Below are positions 1-7,158 of a DNA stretch of 40,154 nucleotides, piece after piece. How positions within the stretch are numbered: position 1 is the stretch's first letter; the number at the start of each line of letters is the position of its first letter. The stretch is from NCBI RefSeq assembly GCF_000282055.1, contig NZ_AKJZ01000078.1, positions 1 through 40,154 on the forward strand. Reading direction: 5' to 3'. Below the pieces are notes generated by a model. The model searched no databases. It was not told where the DNA came from and saw nothing but the letters and a program-made list of their open reading frames with translations. The position numbers and the translations under genes were made by a program. This stretch comes from Flavobacterium sp. CF136 (GTDB lineage Bacteria > Bacteroidota > Bacteroidia > Flavobacteriales > Flavobacteriaceae).

Positions 1-397
1 CGATGTTTCGGGTGCAAAGATACAATTAAATTCGAGATTTCCAATGCCGAATTCTAAAAAAATGTTTTATTTAATGTATTAGCCTGACATGGGTGTTGTT
101 GGGTTTTTAAAATTGTTAATTGCTGCTCTTAATTTTGGGATTATATATCAGTCAGCAACTGCTGCAAAACGGTCCGTGAAAAATCAAGATTTTAAACCTT
201 TGTTTTTTTGATTTTTTTCAAGATACTATTCTTTAAAGAAACGGATTTACAATTATTTTAAGATGCTGTAAATTGTTGTTTTTCAGTATTTTTTGATGTG
301 TGAATACTACAACTCTTAAGTCTAATAGTGTAATGCTTTCCAATTATAACGGACTAACCTTTGTTAAGAAATATTTAACATTAATAAAACAAAAAAA
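1..397. other. Non-coding region at left edge
   Basis: No convincing gene is seen here; the only open frame, on the minus strand from about 612 down, overlaps the lipoprotein gene and is a shadow. The stretch holds a leftward promoter (15-44). It also has an A/T hairpin (AAAAATCAA at 179-187 with TTGATTTTT at 208-216) that ends in a T-run like a terminator, although no plus-strand gene precedes it in the window. A weak -7-like box (AACCTTTG, 356-363) lies about 35 bases before the first gene and may be its promoter. Confidence 0.6.
15..44 (-). promoter_or_regulatory. Bacteroidota-type promoter firing left out of the window
   Basis: Read on the minus strand there is TTG (plus 42-44), a 19-base spacer, then TATCTTTG (plus 15-22), matching the -33 TTG / -7 TAnnTTTG consensus of Bacteroidota sigma factors. 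The gene it serves lies outside the window. The first transcribed bases after the box, CCCGAAACATC, are identical to those after the promoter in front of era. Confidence 0.7.
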
Positions 398-1852
398 ATG
401 AAAAAAACACTACTAATTATCACAATGTTATTTATTGTTTTAATTTCAGGATGTGCAACTGATGATTTCGAAGAAAACGTTGGTGTATGTCCTGTTGTAT
501 TATCATCGAACCCAATTGATGGCGCTACCGGCGTTCCATTAAACCAAATAATTACGATCACCTTTAACGAGGTGATGAATCCGGAAACTATTGACGAATC
601 TTCAATTATCATTACAGCAGAAGGAGCGACTGTTACAGGGACGGTTACCTATTCAGGATCAACAGCAACATTTACTTCCGCCAATGCACTTACAGCTAAT
701 ACTATTTATAATGGCAGAGTGAAAACATTGGTTAAAGATGCAGATGGTAATGCTCTGCAAACAGATTTTTTATGGTCATTTACCACAGGTATTATGCCAA
801 TTGTAGTTTCAACTGATCCTGAAAATAATGCAACGGCAGTTTCACTTAATAAAATCATTACGGCTACCTTTAATATGCCAATGAACCCATTAACCTTAGA
901 CGATACAACATTTACTGTCAAACAAGGTGCAAATACTGTAGGGGGCGCTATTTCATACTCTGGATTAACGGTTTCATTTACACCTGCTGTCCAATTAGAA
1001 ACCAATAAAACATATACTTGCACCATAACTACTGGAGCCAGGAATGTTGCCGGAACACCTCTGGCTGCAAATTATGTTTGGAACTTTACTACAGTAGCTC
1101 CCGTAATTGGTAACCCTCCACCTGCAAGTACAAGCAATTTGTTCTTTGGTGTTTTTGGAGGAAATGCCGGAATGACCAATCAGGGATTATTTACGGTAGT
1201 TAATGGAAATATAGGTACAACAGCTGCTTCAACTTTGATGACAGGTTTCAAAGAAGTATTAACAGGTGATGTTTATACTGTAACTTTTCTTAATGAAGGA
1301 CTTGTTATGGGTGAAATATTCGCAGACGCTCCAGCACCAGGAAACGCTACCAAAGCAGCAACTGCTTTAGCCGGATTAAATGCGGCAAACGCTGCATACC
1401 TAAGTATTTCTCCGGCTTCAATGCCAGGCGGTATTGATCCGGGAGCAGGTGAATTAGGCGGATTGACTTTAGCTCCTGGTGTTTATAAATCGGACAGTGG
1501 TACTTTCGACATAACAAATGGAGATCTTACATTAGACGCTAAAGGCGACCCTAATGCCATATTTGTTTTCCAGACTGCTTCTGCTCTAACGGTAGGAGAT
1601 TCATCACCCAGCAGTGTCAAATTGATAAATGGAGCCCTGGCTAAAAATGTATACTGGTATGTGGGGAGTGCGGCAGTAATTAACTATGCCGGCGGTGGAG
1701 TTATGACTGGAAATATTATCGCTAATTCCGGAGTGACTTTGTCTTCTCCAGCTAATAGTACAAACGCCAGTGTAACCACATTAAATGGTAGGGCAATTTC
1801 ACTTGTATCTTCGGTTACTATGGTAAATACAGTTATCAATGTGCCTAACTAA
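398..1852 (+). CDS. Ice-binding-like (DUF3494) lipoprotein with two SbsA-type Ig domains
   Basis: This 484-residue protein starts with a lipoprotein signal peptide (lipobox LISG-C, Cys19). The residues after the Cys, ATDDFEE, closely resemble the lipoprotein export signal described for Flavobacterium johnsoniae (SDDFE), so the mature protein is probably anchored on the outer face of the outer membrane. Residues ~32-130 and ~133-232 are two tandem SbsA-type Ig (Big_5) domains, each opening with a 'P..ATGV/AVSLN..I..TFN..MNP' pattern. Residues ~245-484 match the DUF3494 beta-solenoid found in ice-binding proteins (AxxALAGLNAAN, LTLAPGVYKS, DPNAIFVFQ, NVYWYVGSA, MTGNIIA). DUF3494 proteins can bind ice, but many are simply adhesins, and ice binding cannot be read from sequence. 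An A-rich tract precedes the ATG. An OmpA-family gene follows after 73 bases, with a hairpin between. Confidence 0.88.
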   Translation: MKKTLLIITMLFIVLISGCATDDFEENVGVCPVVLSSNPIDGATGVPLNQIITITFNEVMNPETIDESSIIITAEGATVTGTVTYSGSTATFTSANALTANTIYNGRVKTLVKDADGNALQTDFLWSFTTGIMPIVVSTDPENNATAVSLNKIITATFNMPMNPLTLDDTTFTVKQGANTVGGAISYSGLTVSFTPAVQLETNKTYTCTITTGARNVAGTPLAANYVWNFTTVAPVIGNPPPASTSNLFFGVFGGNAGMTNQGLFTVVNGNIGTTAASTLMTGFKEVLTGDVYTVTFLNEGLVMGEIFADAPAPGNATKAATALAGLNAANAAYLSISPASMPGGIDPGAGELGGLTLAPGVYKSDSGTFDITNGDLTLDAKGDPNAIFVFQTASALTVGDSSPSSVKLINGALAKNVYWYVGSAAVINYAGGGVMTGNIIANSGVTLSSPANSTNASVTTLNGRAISLVSSVTMVNTVINVPN

Positions 1853-1876
1853 GTAACTGATTTAAAACAAAAAATA

Positions 1877-1900
1877 GAATCCCGTCCTAAGACGGGATTC
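1877..1900 (+). terminator. Perfect hairpin between lipoprotein and OmpA genes
   Basis: GAATCCCGTC (1877-1886) pairs perfectly with GACGGGATTC (1891-1900) around a CTAA loop, followed by ATTTTAACG. The 10-bp stem is strong but the T-tract is short. It may be a partial terminator or processing site that tunes expression of the OmpA gene starting 25 bases later. Confidence 0.7.
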
Positions 1901-1925
1901 ATTTTAACGAAATAAAAAAATAAAA

Positions 1926-3944
1926 ATGAAAGCTAAAACTAATTTTAAACGGGGTTTGTATAGTATTACATTGTTCCCTAATAACCTGACACTTAAAAGC
2001 ATGCTGACAATTGCTTTGGTGTGGTTAAGTATTCCGGCACCAGTTCAGGCACAGGAAATACAATATACAAAACCTACCTGGTGGTTTGGTGTAGCTGCGG
2101 GAGCTAATTTTAATTTCTATGATGGTTCGACGTATAAATTGAATTCTGATTTTACGCCTCCCGCTACTTTTCATGAAGCTAAAGGTGTTGGATTGTTTGT
2201 TGCACCTCTTTTAGAATATCATCGTCCTGATACACGATTGGGCTTTATGCTTCAGGCCGGATACGACAATCGAAAAGCTAAGTTTGACCAAGTTGTTACT
2301 CCTTGCGACTGTCCTGCCGATTTAAAAACGAATATCAGTTATATTACGGTAGAACCAAGTTTGCGTTTTGCTCCTTTCAAATCTAATTTCTATTTATTTG
2401 GGGGACCACGTTTTGCTTTTAATGTGAATAAATCATTCAATTACCAGCTAGGAATCAATCCTGCTTATCCTGATCAGGCTGCAAGTCCTGAAGTAAAAGG
2501 TGATTTAAGTGATGTCAGGAAAACCATTATTTCGATGCAAATCGGACTGGGATATGATATTCCTCTTTCATCGCAAAACAGCAAAACACAATTTGTGCTT
2601 TCTCCTTTTGCCTCATTTCATCCATACTTTGGACAGGATCCGCGTTCTATAGAAACATTGAACATAACAACCATAAGAGCCGGTGTGGCACTTAAATTTG
2701 GTCGGGGCCATCTTATTCCAATGCCGGACGATAATACAACTGCAGAGCCGGAAGTTCAGTTTTCTGTTAATGCGCCTGCTAATGTTCCCATAAAAAGACG
2801 TGTCAGGGAAGTTTTTCCACTACGTAATTATGTTTTTTTTAATGCCGGTTCATCTGAAATACCAAGTCGTTACAAACTGCTTAAAAAAGATGAAGTGAGA
2901 GATTTTAGAGAAGATCAATTGGAAATGGTAACACCAATAAACCAATCGGGTCGTTCAGAAAGACAAATGAATGTGTATTATAATGTTATCAATATTTTGG
3001 GAGACCGCATGATAAAAAATCCTTCAACGACAATTACATTAGTTGGGTCGTCAGAAAAAGGGGAACAAGAAGGCAAGGAAATGGCGGAATCAGTAAAATT
3101 GTACCTGGTAAATATTTTTGGAATTAATTCTTCAAGAATTACTACAAAAGGGCAGTTAAAACCAGATATCCCTTCATATCAGCCAGGAGGAACACTTGAA
3201 TTGGAGTTGCTTCATGAAGGTGACAGAAGGGTTTCAATAGAGAGCAGTTCTCCGGTGTTATTGGCAGAATTTCAGAGCGGTCCTGATCTTAAATCATCAG
3301 ATATTACGGCTTTGCAAGAAGCACCAGCCGAAAGTGATGTGGTTTTTGATGTAAAAGGAGCCAATGAAGCTTTCTCTGTATGGTCTGTACAAGCCACGGA
3401 TGAAAATGGAAAAGTTCAATCTTTTGGCCCTTATACCCAGGAAAGTGTGAGCTTATCCCGTAAATCTATTTTGGGAGACAAAACAGAAGGGGATTATAAA
3501 ATAATAATGACAGGACAAACTAAAAGTGGTAAGTCTGTAAGTAAAGAAACTTCGGTACATATTGCACGTTGGACCCCCGCTAAAATAGAAAATGGAATTA
3601 GATACAGCATTATTTTTGAATTTAATGAATCAAAAGCAATCACTATTTATAAAAAATATCTAACAGATGTCGTAGTGCCTAAAATTCCAATGAACGGAAC
3701 TGTTATTATCCATGGTCATACTGATATTATTGGAGATGATGATCACAATTTAAAGTTGTCTCAAGCTCGTGCAAATGAAGTAAAAAGTATTATTGAAGAT
3801 GCTTTGGCTAAATCGAACAGAACTGATGTTAAATTTGAAGTAACTGGTTACGGTGAAGATTTAAGCCGCTCCCCATTTGATAATAAATATCCGGAGGAAC
3901 GTTTTTATAACCGTACAGTAATTATTGATGTTTTTAAACAATAG
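1926..3944 (+). CDS. OmpA-family outer-membrane protein
   Basis: This 672-residue protein probably links the outer membrane to peptidoglycan. A hydrophobic segment ending PVQA-QE (around residues 26-43) looks like a signal peptide. It is preceded by 25 mostly polar and basic residues, so the real start could be the ATG at 2001; the first ATG is kept because it follows an A-rich tract typical of this genome. Residues ~45-260 look like an outer-membrane beta-barrel (alternating aromatic strands, GGPRFAFNVN, LSPFASFHPYFG). A long middle region of unclear fold follows. The C-terminal ~105 residues are an OmpA/MotB domain with HGHTD (Asp600) and LSQARANEV (Arg615), the Asp-Arg pair with 15-residue spacing that contacts diaminopimelate in this family. 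It probably shares transcription with the DUF3494 lipoprotein gene upstream. Confidence 0.88.
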   Translation: MKAKTNFKRGLYSITLFPNNLTLKSMLTIALVWLSIPAPVQAQEIQYTKPTWWFGVAAGANFNFYDGSTYKLNSDFTPPATFHEAKGVGLFVAPLLEYHRPDTRLGFMLQAGYDNRKAKFDQVVTPCDCPADLKTNISYITVEPSLRFAPFKSNFYLFGGPRFAFNVNKSFNYQLGINPAYPDQAASPEVKGDLSDVRKTIISMQIGLGYDIPLSSQNSKTQFVLSPFASFHPYFGQDPRSIETLNITTIRAGVALKFGRGHLIPMPDDNTTAEPEVQFSVNAPANVPIKRRVREVFPLRNYVFFNAGSSEIPSRYKLLKKDEVRDFREDQLEMVTPINQSGRSERQMNVYYNVINILGDRMIKNPSTTITLVGSSEKGEQEGKEMAESVKLYLVNIFGINSSRITTKGQLKPDIPSYQPGGTLELELLHEGDRRVSIESSSPVLLAEFQSGPDLKSSDITALQEAPAESDVVFDVKGANEAFSVWSVQATDENGKVQSFGPYTQESVSLSRKSILGDKTEGDYKIIMTGQTKSGKSVSKETSVHIARWTPAKIENGIRYSIIFEFNESKAITIYKKYLTDVVVPKIPMNGTVIIHGHTDIIGDDDHNLKLSQARANEVKSIIEDALAKSNRTDVKFEVTGYGEDLSRSPFDNKYPEERFYNRTVIIDVFKQ

Positions 3945-3981
3945 TAAATAAGAAATTTTATTTCGTTTATTATGATTTTTA

Positions 3982-4015
3982 AAGGACAGGTTTCAAAGCC
4001 CTGTCCTTATTTTTA
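3982..4015 (+). terminator. Terminator after the OmpA-family gene
   Basis: AAGGACAGG (3982-3990) pairs perfectly with CCTGTCCTT (4000-4008) and is followed by ATTTTTATG. This is a standard intrinsic terminator 40 bases after the stop codon. Confidence 0.85.
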
Positions 4016-4101
4016 TGTATAAAAACCTCTGAATCAGTTTGTAGGTTTTCGTATGTTATAAAAAAGTCGCTAATTCTTATGGAAAGTATTGGATTCCATC
4101 G

Positions 4102-4109
4102 TACCTTTG
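4102..4109 (+). promoter_or_regulatory. -7 box (TACCTTTG) of the era leader
   Basis: TACCTTTG fits the Bacteroidota -7 consensus exactly. No TTG sits at the ideal -33 position; the nearest, at 4089-4091, is too close. Transcription would begin around 4115, giving a leader that starts near CCCGAAACATC and reaches era about 125 bases later unless it stops at the hairpin at 4140-4166. Confidence 0.6.
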
Positions 4110-4139
4110 TGCCCGAAACATCAAGAAATAAAGGAGTTG

Positions 4140-4166
4140 ACCTCAGTACCGTATTGAGGTTTTTTT
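4140..4166 (+). terminator. Terminator-like hairpin in the era leader (possible attenuator)
   Basis: ACCTCAGTA (4140-4148) pairs with TATTGAGGT (4152-4160) around a CCG triloop, including one G-T wobble. A run of seven Ts (4160-4166) follows. It lies only ~30 bases downstream of the -7 box start and ~80 bases upstream of the era ATG. It could yield a ~50-nt RNA or attenuate era. Confidence 0.65.
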
Positions 4167-4243
4167 ATGGATTCGAAAATTAAAAACGAATTCAAATCAT
4201 CGAATAAAAATCGGTACTTCACTTGATTTAAATTACACATATT

Positions 4244-5125
4244 ATGTCACATAAAGCAGGTTTTGTAAACATCATCGGGAATCCAAACGTTGGAAAATCA
4301 ACGTTGATGAATGCCTTTGTTGGAGAAAGATTATCGATTATTACATCAAAAGCACAAACAACACGCCACCGTATTCTTGGAATCGTAAATGGCGAAGATT
4401 TTCAACTTATATTATCGGATACTCCCGGAATCATCAAACCGGCTTATGAAATGCAGGAGTCAATGATGAACTTCGTAAAATCGGCTTTTGAAGATGCTGA
4501 TATCCTGGTTTATATGGTCGAAATAGGAGAGCAGGACTTAAAAGATGAAGCTTTCTTTAATAAAATCATTCATGCTAAAATTCCGGTTTTATTATTGCTG
4601 AATAAAATTGACAATTCAAACCAGGAACAATTAGAAGAGCAAGTGGCTTTTTGGACTGCAAAAGTACCAAATGCCGAAATTTTCCCAATCTCGGCATTAC
4701 AGAATTTTAATGTACCGGAAGTTTTCTCAAGAATTATTTCATTGCTTCCGGAATCTCCGGCATATTACCCAAAAGATCAATTGACAGACAAACCGGAACG
4801 TTTTTTTGTAAACGAAACCATCCGTGAGAAAATCTTACTGAATTACAGTAAAGAGATTCCATACGCGGTTGAAATCGTAACGGAAGAATTTTTTGAGGAT
4901 GAAAATATTATCAGAATCCGTTCTATAATTATGGTAGAGCGCGAAACTCAGAAAGGAATTATCATCGGACATAAAGGTGCTGCTTTGAAAAAAGTAGGAA
5001 TCGATGCCCGTGCCGATTTAGAGAAGTTCTTCGGAAAACAAATTCATATTGAACTGGTTGTAAAAGTGAATAAAAACTGGAGAAGCAACGCCAATATGCT
5101 GAAAAGATTTGGGTATAATCAGTAA
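4244..5125 (+). CDS. era: GTPase Era (16S rRNA-binding ribosome assembly factor)
   Basis: Era is a GTPase that binds the 3' end of 16S rRNA and helps mature the 30S subunit. The 293-residue length is normal for the family. The G domain shows GNPNVGKS (12-19), DTPG (59-62) and NKID (120-123). The C-terminal KH domain carries the GHKG RNA-binding loop (within GIIIGHKGAALKKVG, roughly residues 238-252) and the family ending VNKNWR...LKRFGY. The frame starts MSHKAGFVNI, the usual position for the family. The gene sits behind a leader with its own promoter and hairpin, and is followed 386 bases later by der, another ribosome-assembly GTPase. Confidence 0.98.
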   Translation: MSHKAGFVNIIGNPNVGKSTLMNAFVGERLSIITSKAQTTRHRILGIVNGEDFQLILSDTPGIIKPAYEMQESMMNFVKSAFEDADILVYMVEIGEQDLKDEAFFNKIIHAKIPVLLLLNKIDNSNQEQLEEQVAFWTAKVPNAEIFPISALQNFNVPEVFSRIISLLPESPAYYPKDQLTDKPERFFVNETIREKILLNYSKEIPYAVEIVTEEFFEDENIIRIRSIIMVERETQKGIIIGHKGAALKKVGIDARADLEKFFGKQIHIELVVKVNKNWRSNANMLKRFGYNQ

Positions 5126-5230
5126 AGAGTTTTCAGTCGCAGTTGTAAATTGGAACATTTTAATTTCAAGTTATTAAATTTTAAACGTCTTAGAATACTG
5201 AAAACTAAGAGTGAAAACTGAAAACGGAAA

Positions 5231-5317
5231 CCCTAGCCCTGATAGAAGTGGAAATCCTTTTTTGCCGCTTCTTTAGCGGGACAAAAGATTGCAACGGATA
5301 GCAGGAAACAGCTCCTT
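5231..5317 (+). ncRNA. Candidate structured RNA between era and der
   Basis: The block opens CCCTAGCCCTGATAG and closes GGATAGCAGGAAACAGCTCC, and its composition stands out from the AT-rich flanks. Inside, TTTTG (5260-5264) pairs with CAAAA (5282-5286) and CCGCT (5265-5269) with AGCGG (5275-5279), with a GA bulge and a TCTTT loop. AATC/GATT (5253-5256 with 5287-5290) can extend the stem. From memory, this pattern (CCCTAGCCC-GAT-GAAG, a variable hairpin, then GGA-AGC-GGA and GCTCCT) recurs between genes in Flavobacteriia and may correspond to the Rfam Flavo-1 motif, but I could not check that. Strand is inferred from the order of these conserved words. Confidence 0.55.
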
Positions 5318-5406
5318 AAAAAGTAGCCAGTTTTCAGTTTAAAATCACAGTTTTAGCAGTTTTTTTACTGAATACTTAAAACTGATGACTGCAAACTAAA
5401 AAAGAC

Positions 5407-5414
5407 TACCTTTG
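5407..5414 (+). promoter_or_regulatory. -7 box (TACCTTTG) for der
   Basis: TACCTTTGCAAAA is an exact TAnnTTTG -7 element, leaving a ~90-base leader to the der ATG. A clear -33 TTG is missing. It implies der can be transcribed independently of era. Confidence 0.6.
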
Positions 5415-5474
5415 CAAAAAATTAAAATAAAGTATTTTGGATTCCAAGGGATTAGGTTTTTAGGGAACTAAAAA

Positions 5475-5502
5475 TCTGAAATCTAAAGTCTAAAGTCTAA
5501 AA
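5475..5502 (+). repeat. Period-7 microrepeat in the der leader
   Basis: There are four consecutive heptamers, TCTGAAA-TCTAAAG-TCTAAAG-TCTAAAA, ending 9 bases before the der start codon. They belong to the same TCTaaAn class as the copies inside the GSCFA gene at 26115-26142. Confidence 0.7.
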
Positions 5503-5511
5503 TTTACAAAA

Positions 5512-6822
5512 ATGAATAACATTGTTGCGATAGTAGGAAGACCTAATGTAGGGAAATCAACCCTTTTTAATAGGCTGATACAAAGAAGAGAAGCGATTGT
5601 AGATTCGGTTTCGGGAGTTACCAGAGACAGAAACTACGGTAAAAGCGAGTGGAACGGAAAAGAGTTTTCTGTAATTGATACCGGCGGATATGTTCGCGGA
5701 TCTGATGACGTATTTGAAGGTGAAATTCGCAAACAAGTAGAGCTTGCTATCGATGAGGCTGATGTTATTATTTTTGTGGTGGATGTTGAAGAGGGTATTA
5801 CTCCGATGGATGACGTTGTTGCCCGTTTGTTGCGTAAAGTGACCAAGCCGGTTTTATTGGCTGTCAACAAGGTAGATAATGCCATGCGTGAAAAAGACGC
5901 TCTTGAGTTTTACAATCTTGGTTTAGGGGATTATTTTACTTTTGCCAGTATTTCAGGAAGTGGAACGGGAGATTTATTAGATGCTTTAATCGAATCTTTT
6001 CCGGTAAAACCTGAACCTGTTCAGGAAGAGGTTGTTTTGCCTCGTTTTGCTGTTGTAGGACGTCCGAATGCCGGGAAATCCAGTTTTATCAATGCATTAA
6101 TTGGTAAAGAACGTTTCATGGTAACAGATATTGCAGGAACGACCCGTGATGCTATTGATACAAAGTTTGATCGTTTTGGTTTTGAATTTAATCTGGTTGA
6201 TACTGCGGGAATCCGTCGTAAAGCAAAGGTTAAGGAAGATTTGGAGTTTTATTCCGTAATGCGTTCGGTACGTGCGATTGAACATGCTGATATTTGTATC
6301 CTGATTATTGATGCAACCCGCGGATTTGAAGGTCAGGATCAGAGTATTTTCTGGCTGGCTGAGAAAAACCGTAAAGGTGTTGTAATCTTAGTGAACAAAT
6401 GGGATTTGGTAGAAAAAGATACCATGTCTACACGTGATTATGAGGCTAAAATCAGAGAGGAATTAATGCCTTTTACTGATGTGCCGATTTTGTTCGTTTC
6501 GGCTTTAACGAAACAACGTTTATTGAAAGCATTGGAAGCTACGGTTCAGGTTTTTGAAAACAGAAAACAAAGAATTCCAACGTCTAAATTCAATGAATTC
6601 ATGCTGAAGGTTATCGAGGCTTATCCGCCACCGGCAACAAAAGGGAAGTATGTGAAAATTAAATATTGTATGCAGCTGCCAACTTTAACACCTCAGTTTG
6701 TGTTTTTTGCCAATATGCCGCAATATGTTAAAGAACCTTACAAGCGTTATTTAGAAAATAAAATTAGAGAGAATTGGGATTTTTCAGGAGTACCAATTGA
6801 TATTTATATCAGAGAGAAATAA
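5512..6822 (+). CDS. der: GTPase Der (EngA), 50S ribosome assembly
   Basis: Der is the double-GTPase factor needed for large-subunit maturation. The protein is 436 residues, the standard length. G domain 1 has GRPNVGKS (9-16), DTGG (56-59) and NKVD (119-122). G domain 2 has GRPNAGKS (183-190), DTAG (230-233) and NKWD (295-298). A C-terminal KH-like domain (~350-436) includes KIKYCMQLPTLTPQFVFFAN. The gene has its own -7 box and a heptamer repeat in its leader, and ends at a clear terminator. Confidence 0.98.
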   Translation: MNNIVAIVGRPNVGKSTLFNRLIQRREAIVDSVSGVTRDRNYGKSEWNGKEFSVIDTGGYVRGSDDVFEGEIRKQVELAIDEADVIIFVVDVEEGITPMDDVVARLLRKVTKPVLLAVNKVDNAMREKDALEFYNLGLGDYFTFASISGSGTGDLLDALIESFPVKPEPVQEEVVLPRFAVVGRPNAGKSSFINALIGKERFMVTDIAGTTRDAIDTKFDRFGFEFNLVDTAGIRRKAKVKEDLEFYSVMRSVRAIEHADICILIIDATRGFEGQDQSIFWLAEKNRKGVVILVNKWDLVEKDTMSTRDYEAKIREELMPFTDVPILFVSALTKQRLLKALEATVQVFENRKQRIPTSKFNEFMLKVIEAYPPPATKGKYVKIKYCMQLPTLTPQFVFFANMPQYVKEPYKRYLENKIRENWDFSGVPIDIYIREK

Positions 6823-6845
6823 AATTTTTCTTTTAAATAGTATAA

Positions 6846-6886
6846 AAAAATGCAATATTTCAAAGTTTGGAATGTTGCATTTTTAG
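6846..6886 (+). terminator. Terminator after der
   Basis: AAAAATGCAATATT (6846-6859) pairs with AATGTTGCATTTTT (6871-6884), with one G-T wobble in the stem. The 3' arm supplies the T-tract. Confidence 0.8.
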
Positions 6887-6904
6887 TTTAGTTCAAATTA
6901 ATTG

Positions 6905-7120
6905 TCAGACCTGATTATCGTCATAGAAGAAAAGTTGTTCTAACGGTGAACTTCCATCAGAATCACCATAATCACCATTGTGTTTTCTGGTAGAGGAATA
7001 CAATTTTAGACTATAAGTACAGCGTGTCAGGTTATCATCATCTGGCGGAAAGTTTATTAGTGCTTTTTTGGAAGAATAAAAAACATGAATAAATGTAAAA
7101 AGCACAATTAAACCTTTCAT
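6905..7120 (-). CDS. Possible small protein, 71 residues, unknown
   Basis: I do not recognise this frame. It starts at an ATG preceded by an A-rich AAAAAGAA tract, as real genes here do, and has a hydrophobic N-terminus (MKGLIVLFTFIHVFYSS) that could be a short signal or membrane segment. A polar tail rich in Asp, Ser and Tyr follows. Against it, only 38 bases separate its start from the divergent outer-membrane gene at 7159, leaving little room for two promoters, and the tail has no recognisable domain. Without this gene, 6823-7158 would be an empty stretch holding only the der terminator and the promoter of the gene at 7159. Confidence 0.3.
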   Translation of the reverse strand: MKGLIVLFTFIHVFYSSKKALINFPPDDDNLTRCTYSLKLYSSTRKHNGDYGDSDGSSPLEQLFFYDDNQV

Positions 7121-7158
7121 TTCTTTTTTAGTCTAACTGTTCTAACTAACCAATTTTT

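Larger units (their letters stand above)
5126..5511. other. Era-Der intergenic region
   Basis: No protein-coding gene is seen. The stretch has flanks rich in degenerate 'actgaaaact / cagttttcagt' words (about 5130-5230 and 5328-5400), a compact GC-richer block that looks like a structured RNA (5231-5317), a der promoter (5407-5414), and a short period-7 repeat (5475-5502) directly in front of der. Confidence 0.6.

Noticed and set aside
4022..4049. AAAACCT/AGGTTTT inverted pair after the OmpA terminator
   Set aside because: Seven A/T-rich pairs with a 14-base loop and no T-tract; it is not distinct from chance in this composition.
4130..4157. Possible leader peptide after AAAGGAG, starting at TTG
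   Set aside because: The TTG touches the AAAGGAG with no spacing and the peptide would be only six codons; a leader peptide is not supported.
4167..4226. 19-codon open frame after the era leader hairpin
   Set aside because: It starts directly in the T-tract with no ribosome-binding context and has no recognisable product.
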